Counted from the first letter of the stretch, positions 1-9,666 are shown. The stretch: DNA of 64,000 nucleotides from DATLGB01 sp963740765 (GCA_963740765.1 CAVUFN010000021.1:1-64000), one strand, 5' to 3'. The notes: generated by a model from the sequence alone, not told the origin. Numbers and translations: made by a program.

Positions 1-1
1 G

Positions 2-1363
2 GCGACGCTCGACATGTCGATCACGCCCGTGCTGTGCGGGTCCTCCTTCAAGAACAAGGGCGTCCAGCCGCTGCTCGACGCCGTGCTCGCCTACCTGCCG
101 AGCCCGCTCGACGTGCCCGCGATCAAGGGTGTCGAGCCGGTCAAGGGCGGCGAGGGCATCGAGTCCGACCGTCCCTCCGACGACAGCCAGCCGTTCGCCG
201 CGCTCGCCTTCAAGGTCATGTCCGACCCGCACGTCGGCAAGCTCACCTTCTTCCGCGTCTACTCGGGCAAGCTCGAGGCCGGCGCGCGCGTGCTCAACGT
301 CAACACGGGCCGTACCGAGCGCATCGGCCGCATCCTGATGATGCACGCCAACGACCGCCAGGACGTCCAGGAGGTCTACGCCGGCGACATCGCCGCCGCC
401 GTCGGCATCAAGCAGGTCTTCACCGGCGACACGCTCGCCGCGCCGGACCGGCCGATCCTGCTCGAGACGATGGTCTTCCCCGAGCCGGTCATCTCCGTCG
501 CGATCGAGCCCAAGACCAAGAGCGACCAGGAGAAGATGTCCGTCGCGCTGGGCCGCCTCGCCGAGGAGGACCCGACGTTCCAGGTCTCCACCAACGAGGA
601 GACCGGCCAGACCGAGATCGCCGGCATGGGCGAGCTGCACCTGGAGATCCTGGTGGACCGCATGCTGCGCGAGTTCAGGGTCGAGGCCAACATCGGCCGC
701 CCGCAGGTCTCCTACCGGGAGACGGTCACGGGCACCGCGCAGAAGGTCGAGGGCCGCCACGTGCGCCAGACCGGCGGCTCGGGCCAGTACGGCATCGTCT
801 ACTTCGACATCGAGCCGGCGCCGGGCGAGGGCTTCGACTTCGTCAACAAGGTCAAGGGCGGCTCCATCCCCACGGAGTTCATCCCCGCGGTCGAGAAGGG
901 CGCCGCCGAGGCGCTGGGCGACGGCATCCTCGCGGGCTACCCGGTCGTGGATGTCCGCCTGACGCTCACCGACGGCAAGTACCACGACACCGACTCCTCG
1001 GAGATCGCCTTCAAGATCGCCGGCTCGCTCGGCATGAAGGAAGCGCTGCGCCGGGCCAAGCCGACGCTGCTCGAGCCGATCTTCAAGGTCGAGGTCGTCA
1101 CCCCGGAGGACTTCCTGGGCGACGTCATCGGCGACCTCTCGCGCCGGCGCGGCCGGATCGAGGGGCAGGACCGGCGCTCGAACGCGCTGGCGGTCACCGC
1201 GATGGTGCCGCTGTCGGAGATGTTCGGGTACGCGACGGAGATGCGGTCGATGACCCAGGGCCGGGCGACGTACACGATGCAGTTCGAGAAGTACGACGAG
1301 GTTCCGTCCAACGTGGCCACCAAGGTCATCGAGGAACGGCGCGGCGGCCCGGTCGCCGCCTAG
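2..1363 (+). CDS. fusA: Elongation factor G, 3' part of the gene
   Basis: This is the C-terminal ~450 residues of EF-G, the GTPase that moves tRNA and mRNA through the ribosome after peptide transfer. The reading frame is open to the left edge, so the G-domain lies outside the window. What remains is the end of the G-domain, then domain II (from about PFAALAFKVMSDPHVGKL), domain III, domain IV (with the TGGSGQYG stretch) and domain V ending in a basic tail with GGPVAA. Similarity is continuous with no frame breaks. The stop lies 58 bp before tuf, the usual str-operon neighbour. Very secure identification. Confidence 0.97.
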   Translation, partial: ATLDMSITPVLCGSSFKNKGVQPLLDAVLAYLPSPLDVPAIKGVEPVKGGEGIESDRPSDDSQPFAALAFKVMSDPHVGKLTFFRVYSGKLEAGARVLNVNTGRTERIGRILMMHANDRQDVQEVYAGDIAAAVGIKQVFTGDTLAAPDRPILLETMVFPEPVISVAIEPKTKSDQEKMSVALGRLAEEDPTFQVSTNEETGQTEIAGMGELHLEILVDRMLREFRVEANIGRPQVSYRETVTGTAQKVEGRHVRQTGGSGQYGIVYFDIEPAPGEGFDFVNKVKGGSIPTEFIPAVEKGAAEALGDGILAGYPVVDVRLTLTDGKYHDTDSSEIAFKIAGSLGMKEALRRAKPTLLEPIFKVEVVTPEDFLGDVIGDLSRRRGRIEGQDRRSNALAVTAMVPLSEMFGYATEMRSMTQGRATYTMQFEKYDEVPSNVATKVIEERRGGPVAA

Positions 1364-1421
1364 AGTGTCCGGCCGACAAATTTCGAGAAACGTTCAGTAG
1401 AGACGCGAAGGAGCAACCAGA

Positions 1422-2609
<1,188 letters not shown>

Positions 2610-2622
2610 CACTTCGCTGTTG

Positions 2623-2650
2623 ACGGGGCGAGCACACCGCTCGCCCCGTT
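2623..2650 (+). terminator. Hairpin terminator between tuf and rpsJ
   Basis: An 11-bp perfect stem (2623-2633 pairs with 2639-2649, ACGGGGCGAGC and its complement) closes a 5-base loop ACACC. It starts 13 bp after the tuf stop. Only two T residues follow the stem, so termination may be partial and the downstream S10 operon could receive read-through from tuf. The hairpin also covers an in-frame GTG upstream of rpsJ, which argues that translation of rpsJ starts at the ATG at 2668. Confidence 0.7.
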
Positions 2651-2667
2651 CTCCGCCTCACCCCACC

Positions 2668-2994
2668 ATGGCCACTCCTCAGAACAAGATCCGCATCCGC
2701 CTCAAGGCGTACGACTCCTCCGCCATCGAGACGGCCGCCAAGGAGATCGTCGACACGGCTCAGCGCACCGGCGCGACCGTGTCCGGCCCCGTCCCGCTGC
2801 CGACGGAGAAGAACGTCTACTGCGTCATCCGGTCCCCCTTCAAGGACAAGGATTCACGCGAGCACTTCGAGATCCGCACGCACAAGCGGCTGATCGACAT
2901 CCACCAGCCGACGCCGAAGACGGTCGACTCGCTCCAGCGCCTCGATCACCTGCCTGCCGGCGTCGACATCGAGATCAAGCTGGCCTTCGCCTGA
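2668..2994 (+). CDS. rpsJ: 30S ribosomal protein S10
   Basis: S10 lies in the head of the small subunit and is also the NusE partner of NusB in antitermination. The protein is 108 residues, beginning MATPQNKIRIRLKAYDS, a typical S10 start with the RLKAYD signature. I chose ATG 2668 over upstream in-frame starts because residues before it are unlike S10 and lie inside the terminator hairpin. The characteristic THKRLIDIHQPTPKTVDSL segment is intact. The stop overlaps the rplC start as TGATG. Confidence 0.97.
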   Translation: MATPQNKIRIRLKAYDSSAIETAAKEIVDTAQRTGATVSGPVPLPTEKNVYCVIRSPFKDKDSREHFEIRTHKRLIDIHQPTPKTVDSLQRLDHLPAGVDIEIKLAFA

Positions 2995-3611
2995 TGCCGG
3001 CCATTCTCGCCAAGAAGCTGGGCATGACCCAGCGCTTCGCAGAGGACGGGAAGGTCGAGCGCGTGACCGTGCTCGAGGCCGGCCCCTGTCCGGTCACGGG
3101 CATCCGCACGACCGAGCGCGACGGCTACAACGCCGTGCAGCTCGGCTTCGGCTCCGTCCGCGAGAAGGCCCTCAGCCGCGCTGAGCTCGGCCATCTCAAG
3201 AAGGCCGACGCGCCGCCGCTGCGCCACCTCGTGGAGTTCCGCGACGAGGCCGGCGAGGTCACGATCGGCGACGTCGTCACGGCCGACGTGTTCACACCGG
3301 GCGACAAGGTCAAGATCGCCGGCGTCTCCAAGGGCAAGGGCTTCCAGGGCACGATCAAGCGCCACCGCTTCGCGTCCGGCCCGAAGTCCCACGGCTCGCA
3401 CAACGTCCGCGCCCCGGGCTCCATCGGCGCCTCCGCGACCCCGTCGCGCGTCTTCAAGGGCATGAAGGGCCCGGGCCAGATGGGCAACAAGCGCGTCACC
3501 CAGAAGGGCCTGACCGTCGTCGAGGTCATCGCCGCCCAGAACCTGCTCCTCGTCCGGGGCGCCGTCCCCGGGTCCAAGGGCACCACCGTGGAGGTGCGTA
3601 CCGATGGCTGA
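2994..3611 (+). CDS. rplC: 50S ribosomal protein L3
   Basis: L3 is an early assembly protein bound near the 3' end of 23S rRNA, and its central loop reaches toward the peptidyl-transferase centre. At 205 residues it is normal length. The signature KGKGFQGTIKRH and the FKGMKGPGQMGN stretch of the extended loop are present. Its start overlaps the rpsJ stop by one base and its 3' end overlaps rplD by 8 bp, so it is the second gene of a tightly coupled S10 operon. Confidence 0.97.
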   Translation: MPAILAKKLGMTQRFAEDGKVERVTVLEAGPCPVTGIRTTERDGYNAVQLGFGSVREKALSRAELGHLKKADAPPLRHLVEFRDEAGEVTIGDVVTADVFTPGDKVKIAGVSKGKGFQGTIKRHRFASGPKSHGSHNVRAPGSIGASATPSRVFKGMKGPGQMGNKRVTQKGLTVVEVIAAQNLLLVRGAVPGSKGTTVEVRTDG

Positions 3612-4242
3612 CGCCCCGATCCTCGGCGGGACCAAGACGGTCACGCTCGACGCGGACGTCTTCGGCGCGGCCTGGAACGGCCCGCTGGTCCACGAGGTCG
3701 TCCTCGCCGAGCTGGCCGCGCGCCGGCAGGGCACCCACGCCACGCGCACGCGCGGCATGGTGCGCGGCGGCGGCGCCAAGCCGTGGCGCCAGAAGGGCAC
3801 GGGCCGCGCCCGTGCCGGTACCTCGCGTTCCCCGCTGTGGACGGGCGGCGGCACGGTCTTCGGGCCCTCGCCGCGCCACTACACGGTCAAGGTCAACCGC
3901 AAGGCCCGCAAGGCGGCGCTGCGTTCCGCGCTGTCGGTGCACGCCGAGCGCTCCACGATCTCCGTTCTCGACCCCGGGGCCTCCTTCGACGGTTCCCCGT
4001 CGACCAAGACGGCCTTCGGGCTGCTCGAGGGCCGCACGGGTGGAAACGTGCTCGTCGTGGTCGGTCCCGACCAGGACGTGGCGACCAAGTCGTTCCGCAA
4101 CCTCGAGCGCGTGACCGTGCTGCCCACGGAGGCCGTCGGTGTCGCCGACCTCGTCCGCGCCGCGCAGTTCATCATCACGGAGGCCGCCCTCGAGGCGATC
4201 ACCGCGCGCGCCAAGGGCAGCGCCAGGGAGGCCAAGGTCTGA
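3604..4242 (+). CDS. rplD: 50S ribosomal protein L4
   Basis: L4 lines the polypeptide exit tunnel with its long loop and in many bacteria represses its own operon. The protein has 212 residues. The internal basic loop, containing RGMVRGGGAKPWRQKGTGRARAG near residues 58-80, is the tunnel-lining part. It begins 8 bp inside rplC and its TGA shares a base with the rplW ATG. No S10-leader-type structure for L4 autoregulation was recognised upstream. Confidence 0.96.
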   Translation: MADAPILGGTKTVTLDADVFGAAWNGPLVHEVVLAELAARRQGTHATRTRGMVRGGGAKPWRQKGTGRARAGTSRSPLWTGGGTVFGPSPRHYTVKVNRKARKAALRSALSVHAERSTISVLDPGASFDGSPSTKTAFGLLEGRTGGNVLVVVGPDQDVATKSFRNLERVTVLPTEAVGVADLVRAAQFIITEAALEAITARAKGSAREAKV

Positions 4243-4538
4243 TGGACGCGACCCAGATCATCATCTCGCCGATCGTCTCCGAGAAGTCCTACGTCCTCGC
4301 GACGGCCGGCAAGTACACGTTCCGCGTCCACGACGACGCGCACAAGACGCAGATCAAGCAGGCCGTGGAGGAGCTCTTCGACGTGAAGGTCCTCGACGTC
4401 GCCACGATCTCCGTCAAGGGCAAGCCCAAGCGCCGCGGCTACACGTCCGGTCGCCGCCGGTCGTGGAAGAAGGCCGTCGTGCAGGTCCGCGAGGGCGACA
4501 GCATCCCGATCTTCCAGGGCCTGGAGGCCGATCTCTAA
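4242..4538 (+). CDS. rplW: 50S ribosomal protein L23
   Basis: L23 sits at the tunnel exit and is the docking site for trigger factor and signal recognition particle. The 98-residue product begins MDATQIIISPIVSEKS, the usual L23 opening, and carries the basic hairpin KGKPKRRGYTSGRRRSWKKA. Start ATG 4242 overlaps the rplD stop. The stop TAA (4536-4538) overlaps the rplB ATG. Confidence 0.96.
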   Translation: MDATQIIISPIVSEKSYVLATAGKYTFRVHDDAHKTQIKQAVEELFDVKVLDVATISVKGKPKRRGYTSGRRRSWKKAVVQVREGDSIPIFQGLEADL

Positions 4539-5383
4539 TGCCGATCAAGAAGGTCAAGCCGACGTCGCCGGGTCGCCGTTTCGCGACTTACGCCGACTTC
4601 GCCGAGATCACCAAGTCGACGCCCGAGAAGTCCCTCACCGAGGGCCTGCGCAAGTCCGGCGGCCGCAACGCCACCGGACGCAAGACCGCCCGCCATCGCG
4701 GCGGCGGCGCCAAGCGCGCCTACCGGCAGATCGACTTCAAGCGCACCAAGGACGGCGTGCCGGCCAAGGTCCACTCGATCGAGTACGACCCCAACCGCAC
4801 CGCCTACATCGCGCTGCTGCACTACCTCGACGGCGAGAAGCGCTACATCATCGCGCCGCAGCGCCTGCGCGTGGGCATGACGGTGGAGTCCGGCGTCGGT
4901 GCCGACATCACGGTCGGCAACGCGCTCCCGCTCGCCAACATCCCGCTGGGCACGATCGTCCACAACGTCGAGCTGCAGCCGGGCCGCGGCGCCCAGCTGG
5001 GCCGCTCGGCGGGAACGGGCATCCAGCTGATGGCCAAGGAGGGCGGCCTCGCCACCCTGCGCATGCCGTCCTCGGAGATGCGCCAGGTGCGCATCGAGTG
5101 CCGTGCCACCGTCGGCACGATCGGCAACGCCGAGCACCAGAACATCGACGTGGGCAAGGCCGGCCGCAAGCGTCACATGGGCGTCCGCCCGCAGACGCGC
5201 GGCAAGGCCATGAACCCGGTGGACCACCCGCACGGCGGCGGCGAGGGCGGCGGCTCCCTGGGCAACCACCCGCAGACCCCGTGGGGCAAGCCGACGCTCG
5301 GCTACCGCACCCGCAAGGGCAAGAAGGCTTCCGACCGGTACATCGTCCGCGGCCGCCGCCGCGGGAAGAAGGGCTCCCGATGA
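4538..5383 (+). CDS. rplB: 50S ribosomal protein L2
   Basis: L2 is a large primary 23S binder needed for subunit joining and peptidyl-transferase activity. The product is 281 residues, slightly longer than the ~275 norm. The conserved VDHPHGGGEG motif with the functionally important histidine is present near residue 230. I used ATG 4538 because it overlaps the rplW stop and gives the canonical L2 N-terminus. The 3' end overlaps rpsS by ATGA. Confidence 0.97.
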   Translation: MPIKKVKPTSPGRRFATYADFAEITKSTPEKSLTEGLRKSGGRNATGRKTARHRGGGAKRAYRQIDFKRTKDGVPAKVHSIEYDPNRTAYIALLHYLDGEKRYIIAPQRLRVGMTVESGVGADITVGNALPLANIPLGTIVHNVELQPGRGAQLGRSAGTGIQLMAKEGGLATLRMPSSEMRQVRIECRATVGTIGNAEHQNIDVGKAGRKRHMGVRPQTRGKAMNPVDHPHGGGEGGGSLGNHPQTPWGKPTLGYRTRKGKKASDRYIVRGRRRGKKGSR

Positions 5384-5661
5384 GTAGAAGCAGCAAGAAG
5401 GGGCCGTTCGTGGAGGAGCGGCTGTTCAACCGCATCGAGGCGATGAACAAGGCCAACACCAAGAACATGGTGCGGACCTGGTCGCGCACCTCGACGATCT
5501 TCCCCGAGTTCGTCGGGCACACGATCGCCGTCCACGACGGTCGCAAGCACATCCCCGTGTTCGTGAGCGAGTCGATGGTCGGTCACAAGCTCGGCGAGTT
5601 CGCCCCGACCCGCACCTACCGCGGTCACGGCGACGACGCCAAGAAGGCCCGGAAGCGATGA
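5380..5661 (+). CDS. rpsS: 30S ribosomal protein S19
   Basis: S19 works with S13 at the head of the small subunit, close to the A-site finger. The 93-residue product starts MSRSSKKGPFVEERL and has the usual length. The signature IPEF-like region appears as IFPEFVGHTIAVHDGRKHIPV. Both ends overlap neighbours by four bases (ATGA), so translation is likely coupled to rplB and rplV. Confidence 0.97.
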   Translation: MSRSSKKGPFVEERLFNRIEAMNKANTKNMVRTWSRTSTIFPEFVGHTIAVHDGRKHIPVFVSESMVGHKLGEFAPTRTYRGHGDDAKKARKR

Positions 5662-6245
5662 GCGACGAGCCCGTCGAGGAGACCCCGAAGCCGAAGCCGA
5701 AGGCCAAGGCCAAGGCGGCAGCCAAGAAGAAGCCGGCGGCGAAGAAGAAGCCCGCCGCGACGAAGGCTGCGGCGAAGCCCGCCGCCGAGGCGACGCCGAA
5801 GGCGGAGGCCAAGAAGCCGGCCGCGAAGAAGAAGCCCGCGGCCGCGAAGGCGAAGGCCAAGCCGAAGGCCGCTCCGCGCCGGCGCCGCTCCGCCGAGGTC
5901 GACGCCGATCTCGTCGTGCGCGCGCATGCGCGCTACGTGCGCTCGTCCGCCCGCAAGGCCCGCCTGGTGTGCGACCACATCCGCGGCAAGTCGGTCGACG
6001 AGGCGCGTTCGATCCTCGCCTTCTCACCCCGCCACGTCGCGGAGGCCTGGAGCAAGCTGCTCGAGTCCGCCGTCGCCAACGCGGAGAACAACCACGATCT
6101 CGACCCGGCCGACCTGCGCATCACTGCGGTGTTCGCCGACGAGGGGCCGACGCTCAAGCGCTTCCGCCCGCGGGCCATGGGCCGCGCGACGCGGATCCGC
6201 AAGCGCACCTCGCATCTGACCATCCACCTGACTCCGAAGGCTTAA
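5658..6245 (+). CDS. rplV: 50S ribosomal protein L22 with long Lys/Ala/Pro N-terminal extension
   Basis: L22 spans the exit tunnel wall and binds many 23S domains. The conserved core (about residues 75-195, from ADLVVRAHARYVRSSARKARL to the RKRTSHLTIHL hairpin end) is normal. It is preceded by ~75 residues made almost only of Lys, Ala, Pro and Glu in repeated AAKKKPA-type units. The extension starts with the ATG that overlaps the rpsS stop (ATGA), and no better internal start is seen, so it is probably translated. Its basic character suggests contact with rRNA on the ribosome surface, which is inference. Confidence 0.95.
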   Translation: MSDEPVEETPKPKPKAKAKAAAKKKPAAKKKPAATKAAAKPAAEATPKAEAKKPAAKKKPAAAKAKAKPKAAPRRRRSAEVDADLVVRAHARYVRSSARKARLVCDHIRGKSVDEARSILAFSPRHVAEAWSKLLESAVANAENNHDLDPADLRITAVFADEGPTLKRFRPRAMGRATRIRKRTSHLTIHLTPKA

Positions 6246-6248
6246 CGC

Positions 6249-7161
6249 ATGGGACAAAAAGTCCATCCCGAGTCGATGCGGGTCGGCACGATCCACGACT
6301 GGAAGTCGAACTGGTTCAACGAGCGCCACTTCTCCGACTACCTGCTCGAGGACATCCAGATCCGCGATCACATCCAGGGCAAGCTCGCCCACGCCGGCCT
6401 CAGCGACATCACGATCCGCAAGGACGCCAACGAGGTGGAGGTCAACATCCACACGGCGCGCCCGGGCATCGTGATCGGCAAGTCCGGCTCGGAGGTCGAC
6501 GCCCTCCGGCGTGACCTCAACCGGCTGACCGGCAAGGCCATCAAGGTCAACATCCTCGAGATCAAGCGCCCCGAGCTGGACTCCAAGCTCGTCGCGCAGT
6601 CGATCGCCGAGCAGCTCCAGAACCGCGTCGCCTTCCGCCGTGCCATGAAGCGCGCGCTCACCAGCGCGATGCGCTCGGGCGCCAAGGGCTGCAAGATCCA
6701 GGTCGGCGGCCGCCTCGGCGGCGCCGAGATGGCGCGCACCGAGTCCTACTCGGACGGCCGCGTCCCGCTGCACACCATCCGCGCGGACATCGACTACGGC
6801 TTCTACGAGGCCCGCACCACCTTCGGCCGCATCGGCGTGAAGGTCTGGATCAACAAGGGCGAGATCATGCCCGCCGGCTACACCGGCGCCGATCTCACCT
6901 CGCTCGAGGAGCCCGCCCAGGCCGGCCCGGACGACCGCCAGCGCGGCGGCCGGGACAACCGTGGCCGTGGCGGCGGACGCGACAACCGCGGTGGCCAGGG
7001 TGGCCGCGGCGGCGGTGGCGGCTGGCGGCGGCTTCGGCGGCGGCGGCGGACGTGGCGGCGGCCAGGGTGGCCGCGGTGGCGGCCAGGGCGGTCGCGGTGG
7101 CGGCCAGGGCGGTCGCGGCGGCCGTGAGCGTCCCGACCTGTCCGGGGGGATCAGTCGCTGA
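6249..7161 (+). CDS. rpsC: 30S ribosomal protein S3, apparent frameshift in Gly-rich tail
   Basis: S3 forms the mRNA entry site and carries a KH RNA-binding domain. Residues 1-~215 are a normal S3, with the KH region around RPGIVIGKSGSEVDALRRDL and the C-terminal domain ending MPAGYTGADL. After ~residue 225 a Gly/Arg/Asn tail begins. The original frame leaves Gly-rich sequence near 7023 and ends at TGA 7125-7127 with an odd Arg/Trp/Pro run. Skipping one base near 7023 restores GGFGGGGGRGGGQGG and a stop at 7159-7161 that overlaps rplP as TGATG. I give the restored span, about 303 residues. Confidence 0.93.
7060..7122 (+). repeat. Three tandem 21-bp repeats in the rpsC tail
   Basis: Three near-identical 21-bp units (7060-7080, 7081-7101, 7102-7122) start GGCCAGGG. 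In the restored S3 frame each encodes GQGGRGG. In the unshifted frame they would encode Arg/Trp/Pro/Ser units such as RPGRSRW. The unit length is a multiple of three, so copy-number change would keep the frame. Confidence 0.85.
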
Positions 7162-7577
7162 TGCTCTCTCCCAAGCGCGTGAAGCACCGCAAGCAGCACC
7201 GCGGCCGCCGTGGTGGGCTCACCCGTGCCCAGCCGACGGTGCAGTTCGGCGACTACGGCCTCAAGGCCCTCGAGGCCGGTTGGCTCACCAACCGCCAGAT
7301 CGAGGCTGCTCGTATCGCGATGACCCGCAAGATCAAGCGTGGCGGCAAGGTGTGGATCAACGTCTACCCTGACAAGCCGGTGACCAAGAAGCCCGCCGAG
7401 ACCCGCATGGGTTCCGGCAAGGGCAACCCGGAAGGGTGGGTCGCCGTCGTCAAGCCCGGCCGCGTGATGTTCGAGCTGGCCGGCGTGGACGAGACCCTGG
7501 CGCGCGAAGCGATTCGCCTCGCCGGGCGCAAGCTTCCCATCAAGACCAAGTTCGTCCTCCGAGAGGACGGGCAGTAA
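7161..7577 (+). CDS. rplP: 50S ribosomal protein L16
   Basis: L16 helps build the A-site tRNA pocket of the large subunit. The 138-residue product begins MLSPKRVKHRKQHRGRRGG and carries the conserved RKIKRGGKVWINVYPDKPVTKKPAETRMGSGKG region, split here only for length. Start ATG 7161 overlaps the proposed restored rpsC stop, which supports the frame correction in rpsC. Confidence 0.97.
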   Translation: MLSPKRVKHRKQHRGRRGGLTRAQPTVQFGDYGLKALEAGWLTNRQIEAARIAMTRKIKRGGKVWINVYPDKPVTKKPAETRMGSGKGNPEGWVAVVKPGRVMFELAGVDETLAREAIRLAGRKLPIKTKFVLREDGQ

Positions 7578-7582
7578 CCGAC

Positions 7583-7795
7583 ATGACCGCCAAGGAACTC
7601 CGAGATCTCGACGACACCAAGCTGGAGGACCACGTCGCGACCGCGCGTCGCGACCTCTTCGGCCTGCGCATGCAGCACGCGACGGGCGAACTCGAGAACA
7701 CCGCTCGGCTGACCGCGGTCAAGCGTGACCTCGCGCGTGCCCTGACGGTCGCCCGCCAGCGCGGCCTCGACCTCCACGCGCACACCACTTCCTAG
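7583..7795 (+). CDS. rpmC: 50S ribosomal protein L29
   Basis: L29 lies beside L23 near the tunnel exit. The product is 70 residues, a two-helix hairpin starting MTAKELRDLDDTKLEDHV. I chose ATG 7583 because it gives the usual N-terminus and lies five bases after the rplP stop. The FGLRMQHATGELENTARL segment is the family signature. Confidence 0.95.
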   Translation: MTAKELRDLDDTKLEDHVATARRDLFGLRMQHATGELENTARLTAVKRDLARALTVARQRGLDLHAHTTS

Positions 7796-7802
7796 GACCC
7801 CA

Positions 7803-8363
7803 ATGAGCGACGATCCCGAAACGACCGACGAGACCACTGACGCCCAGGAAACCCCTCAGGCCGACGTAGAGGAGACGGCGGCGCCCGACGCCCCGGCCCC
7901 CGAGCCCGAGCAGGTCCTGAGCCCCAAGGAGCGCAAGCAGGCCCGCCGCAGCGCGGCGGTCGCCAAGCGCGGTCCGCGCCGTGCGCGCACCCAGGAGGAG
8001 CGGGACGCCGAGCGCAAGCGCAAGGCCGACCAGCGCCGCCGGTACCGCGCCCGCACCAAGGCCAAGGCCGCCGACAAGCCCAAGCAGGACCCGCCGGAGC
8101 CCGCCCCCAAGGCGACCGGGCAGCAGAAGGTCCGCACCGGCATCGTCGTCAGCGACAAGGCCGACAAGACGATCGTCGTCCGCATCGACGTCGCCCGCCG
8201 TCACCGTCGCTACAAGAAGACCGTCCGGTCCTCGAGCACCCTGCACGTCCACGACGAGAGCAACGACGCCAACGAGGGCGACACCGTGCGCGTCATCGAG
8301 GCCCGCCCGCTGTCGCGCCTGAAGCGCTGGCGCCTCGTCGAGATCCTGGAGCGCGCAAAGTGA
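7803..8363 (+). CDS. rpsQ: 30S ribosomal protein S17 with ~100-residue charged N-terminal extension
   Basis: S17 is a primary 16S rRNA binder. The typical ~85-residue OB-fold core occupies residues ~107-186, from QQKVRTGIVVSDKADKTIVV to KRWRLVEILERA. Ahead of it lie an acidic Thr/Glu/Asp/Pro stretch (residues 1-37) and a strongly basic Arg/Lys stretch (38-95). No internal ATG or GTG sits just before the core, so the long form seems to be the product. The 3' end overlaps rplN as GTGA. The extension is an unusual feature; its function is unknown. Confidence 0.93.
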   Translation: MSDDPETTDETTDAQETPQADVEETAAPDAPAPEPEQVLSPKERKQARRSAAVAKRGPRRARTQEERDAERKRKADQRRRYRARTKAKAADKPKQDPPEPAPKATGQQKVRTGIVVSDKADKTIVVRIDVARRHRRYKKTVRSSSTLHVHDESNDANEGDTVRVIEARPLSRLKRWRLVEILERAK

Positions 8364-8728
8364 TCCAGAACGAGACACGTCTCCGCGTGGCCGACAACAC
8401 CGGCGCGCGCGAGCTCCTCTGCATCCGCGTCATGGGCGGCTCCCGCCGTCGCTACGCCGGCGTCGGCGACGTCATCGTCGCCACCGTCAAGACCGCGACC
8501 CCGCAGGGCACGGTCAAGAAGGGCGAGGTCGTCAAGGCCGTCGTCGTCCGCACCCGCAAGGAGTTCGGGCGCGACGACGGGACCTACATCGCCTTCGACG
8601 AGAACGCCGCCGTGATCATCGACGCCGCGGGCCAGCCGCGCGGCACGCGCATCTTCGGCCCGGTCGCCCGCGAGTTGCGCGACGGCGGCTACATGCGCAT
8701 CGTCTCCCTCGCGCCGGAGGTCCTGTGA
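8360..8728 (+). CDS. rplN: 50S ribosomal protein L14
   Basis: L14 contacts the 30S subunit and is a docking point for assembly factors. At 122 residues it is normal size and begins MIQNETRLRVADNTGAREL, the family signature. The start is GTG at 8360, overlapping the rpsQ TGA as GTGA. The C-terminal FGPVARELRD segment is intact. Confidence 0.97.
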   Translation: MIQNETRLRVADNTGARELLCIRVMGGSRRRYAGVGDVIVATVKTATPQGTVKKGEVVKAVVVRTRKEFGRDDGTYIAFDENAAVIIDAAGQPRGTRIFGPVARELRDGGYMRIVSLAPEVL

Positions 8729-8730
8729 CC

Positions 8731-9057
8731 ATGGCTCACCGATCTCGCATCAGAACCGATGACACAGTCGTCGTGATCTCCGGCAAGGACAAGGGCAAGA
8801 CCGGCAAGGTCCTGCGCGTCGACAACAAGCGCCAGCGCGTGTTCGTCGAGGGCGTCAACATCGTCAAGCGCCACCAGGCGCCGACGCAGGCCCGCCCGAA
8901 CGCCCAGGCCGGCGTCATCGAGAAGGAAGGGCCGGTCCACGTCTCCAACGTGGCCATCGCCGAGAAGGACGGCACGCCCTCGCGCGTGAAGGTCGAGCGT
9001 CGCGACGACGGCCGCCGCATGCGCGTCACCAAGAAGTCCGGGACGGAGCTCGACTGA
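8731..9057 (+). CDS. rplX: 50S ribosomal protein L24
   Basis: L24 initiates 50S assembly. The KOW motif is seen at the N-terminus (VVVISGKDKGKTGKVLRV). I give ATG 8731 (MAHRSRIRTDD, 108 residues). A GTG at 8725 overlapping the rplN stop as GTGA is an equally possible start and adds two residues. A GGAGG at 8716-8720 can serve either. The stop overlaps the rplE ATG. Confidence 0.95.
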   Translation: MAHRSRIRTDDTVVVISGKDKGKTGKVLRVDNKRQRVFVEGVNIVKRHQAPTQARPNAQAGVIEKEGPVHVSNVAIAEKDGTPSRVKVERRDDGRRMRVTKKSGTELD

Positions 9058-9650
9058 TGCCCGAGGCACGACTGAAGACCCGATACAACGACGAGCTGCG
9101 CAGCAAGCTGAAGGAGCACTACGGCTACAGCTCGGTCATGCAGGTCCCCAAGCTGGTCAAGATCACGCTCAACATGGGCGTGGGCGAGGCCAAGCAGGAC
9201 CGTGGCATGTTCGAGAAAGCGCAGGAGCAGCTCGCGACGATCGCCGGGCAGAAGCCCAACACGCGCCGCGCGAAGAAGTCCGTCGCGCAGTTCAAGGTGC
9301 GCGAAGGCATGCCCGTCGGCCTGTCCGTGACCCTGCGCGACAACCGCGCGTACGAGTTCCTGGACCGGCTGACCTCCGTGGCGATCCCGCGGATCCGCGA
9401 CTTCCGCGGGCTCAACCCGCGGTCGTTCGACGGCCGCGGCAACTACTCGATGGGCGTCAAGGAGCAGATCATCTTCCCGGAGATCGACTACGACGCCATC
9501 GACCAGGTCCGCGGCCTCGACGTCACCTTCACCACGACCGCGCAGACGGACGCCGAGGCGTTCGCCCTGCTCGACCTGTTCGGCATGCCGTTCGCCCGCG
9601 ATGGCCGGCCTGCCGGTTTCGAATCCCTCCGCGAACCCATCCCTGCTTAG
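9057..9650 (+). CDS. rplE: 50S ribosomal protein L5
   Basis: L5 binds 5S rRNA and forms a bridge to the 30S head. The 197-residue protein is slightly longer than the ~180 norm. Conserved segments include VPKLVKITLNMGVGEA near residue 30 and RIRDFRGLNPRSFDGRGNYS. The start ATG overlaps the rplX stop as TGATG. Confidence 0.97.
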   Translation: MPEARLKTRYNDELRSKLKEHYGYSSVMQVPKLVKITLNMGVGEAKQDRGMFEKAQEQLATIAGQKPNTRRAKKSVAQFKVREGMPVGLSVTLRDNRAYEFLDRLTSVAIPRIRDFRGLNPRSFDGRGNYSMGVKEQIIFPEIDYDAIDQVRGLDVTFTTTAQTDAEAFALLDLFGMPFARDGRPAGFESLREPIPA

Positions 9651-9666
9651 GAGCTGACTAGCCACC

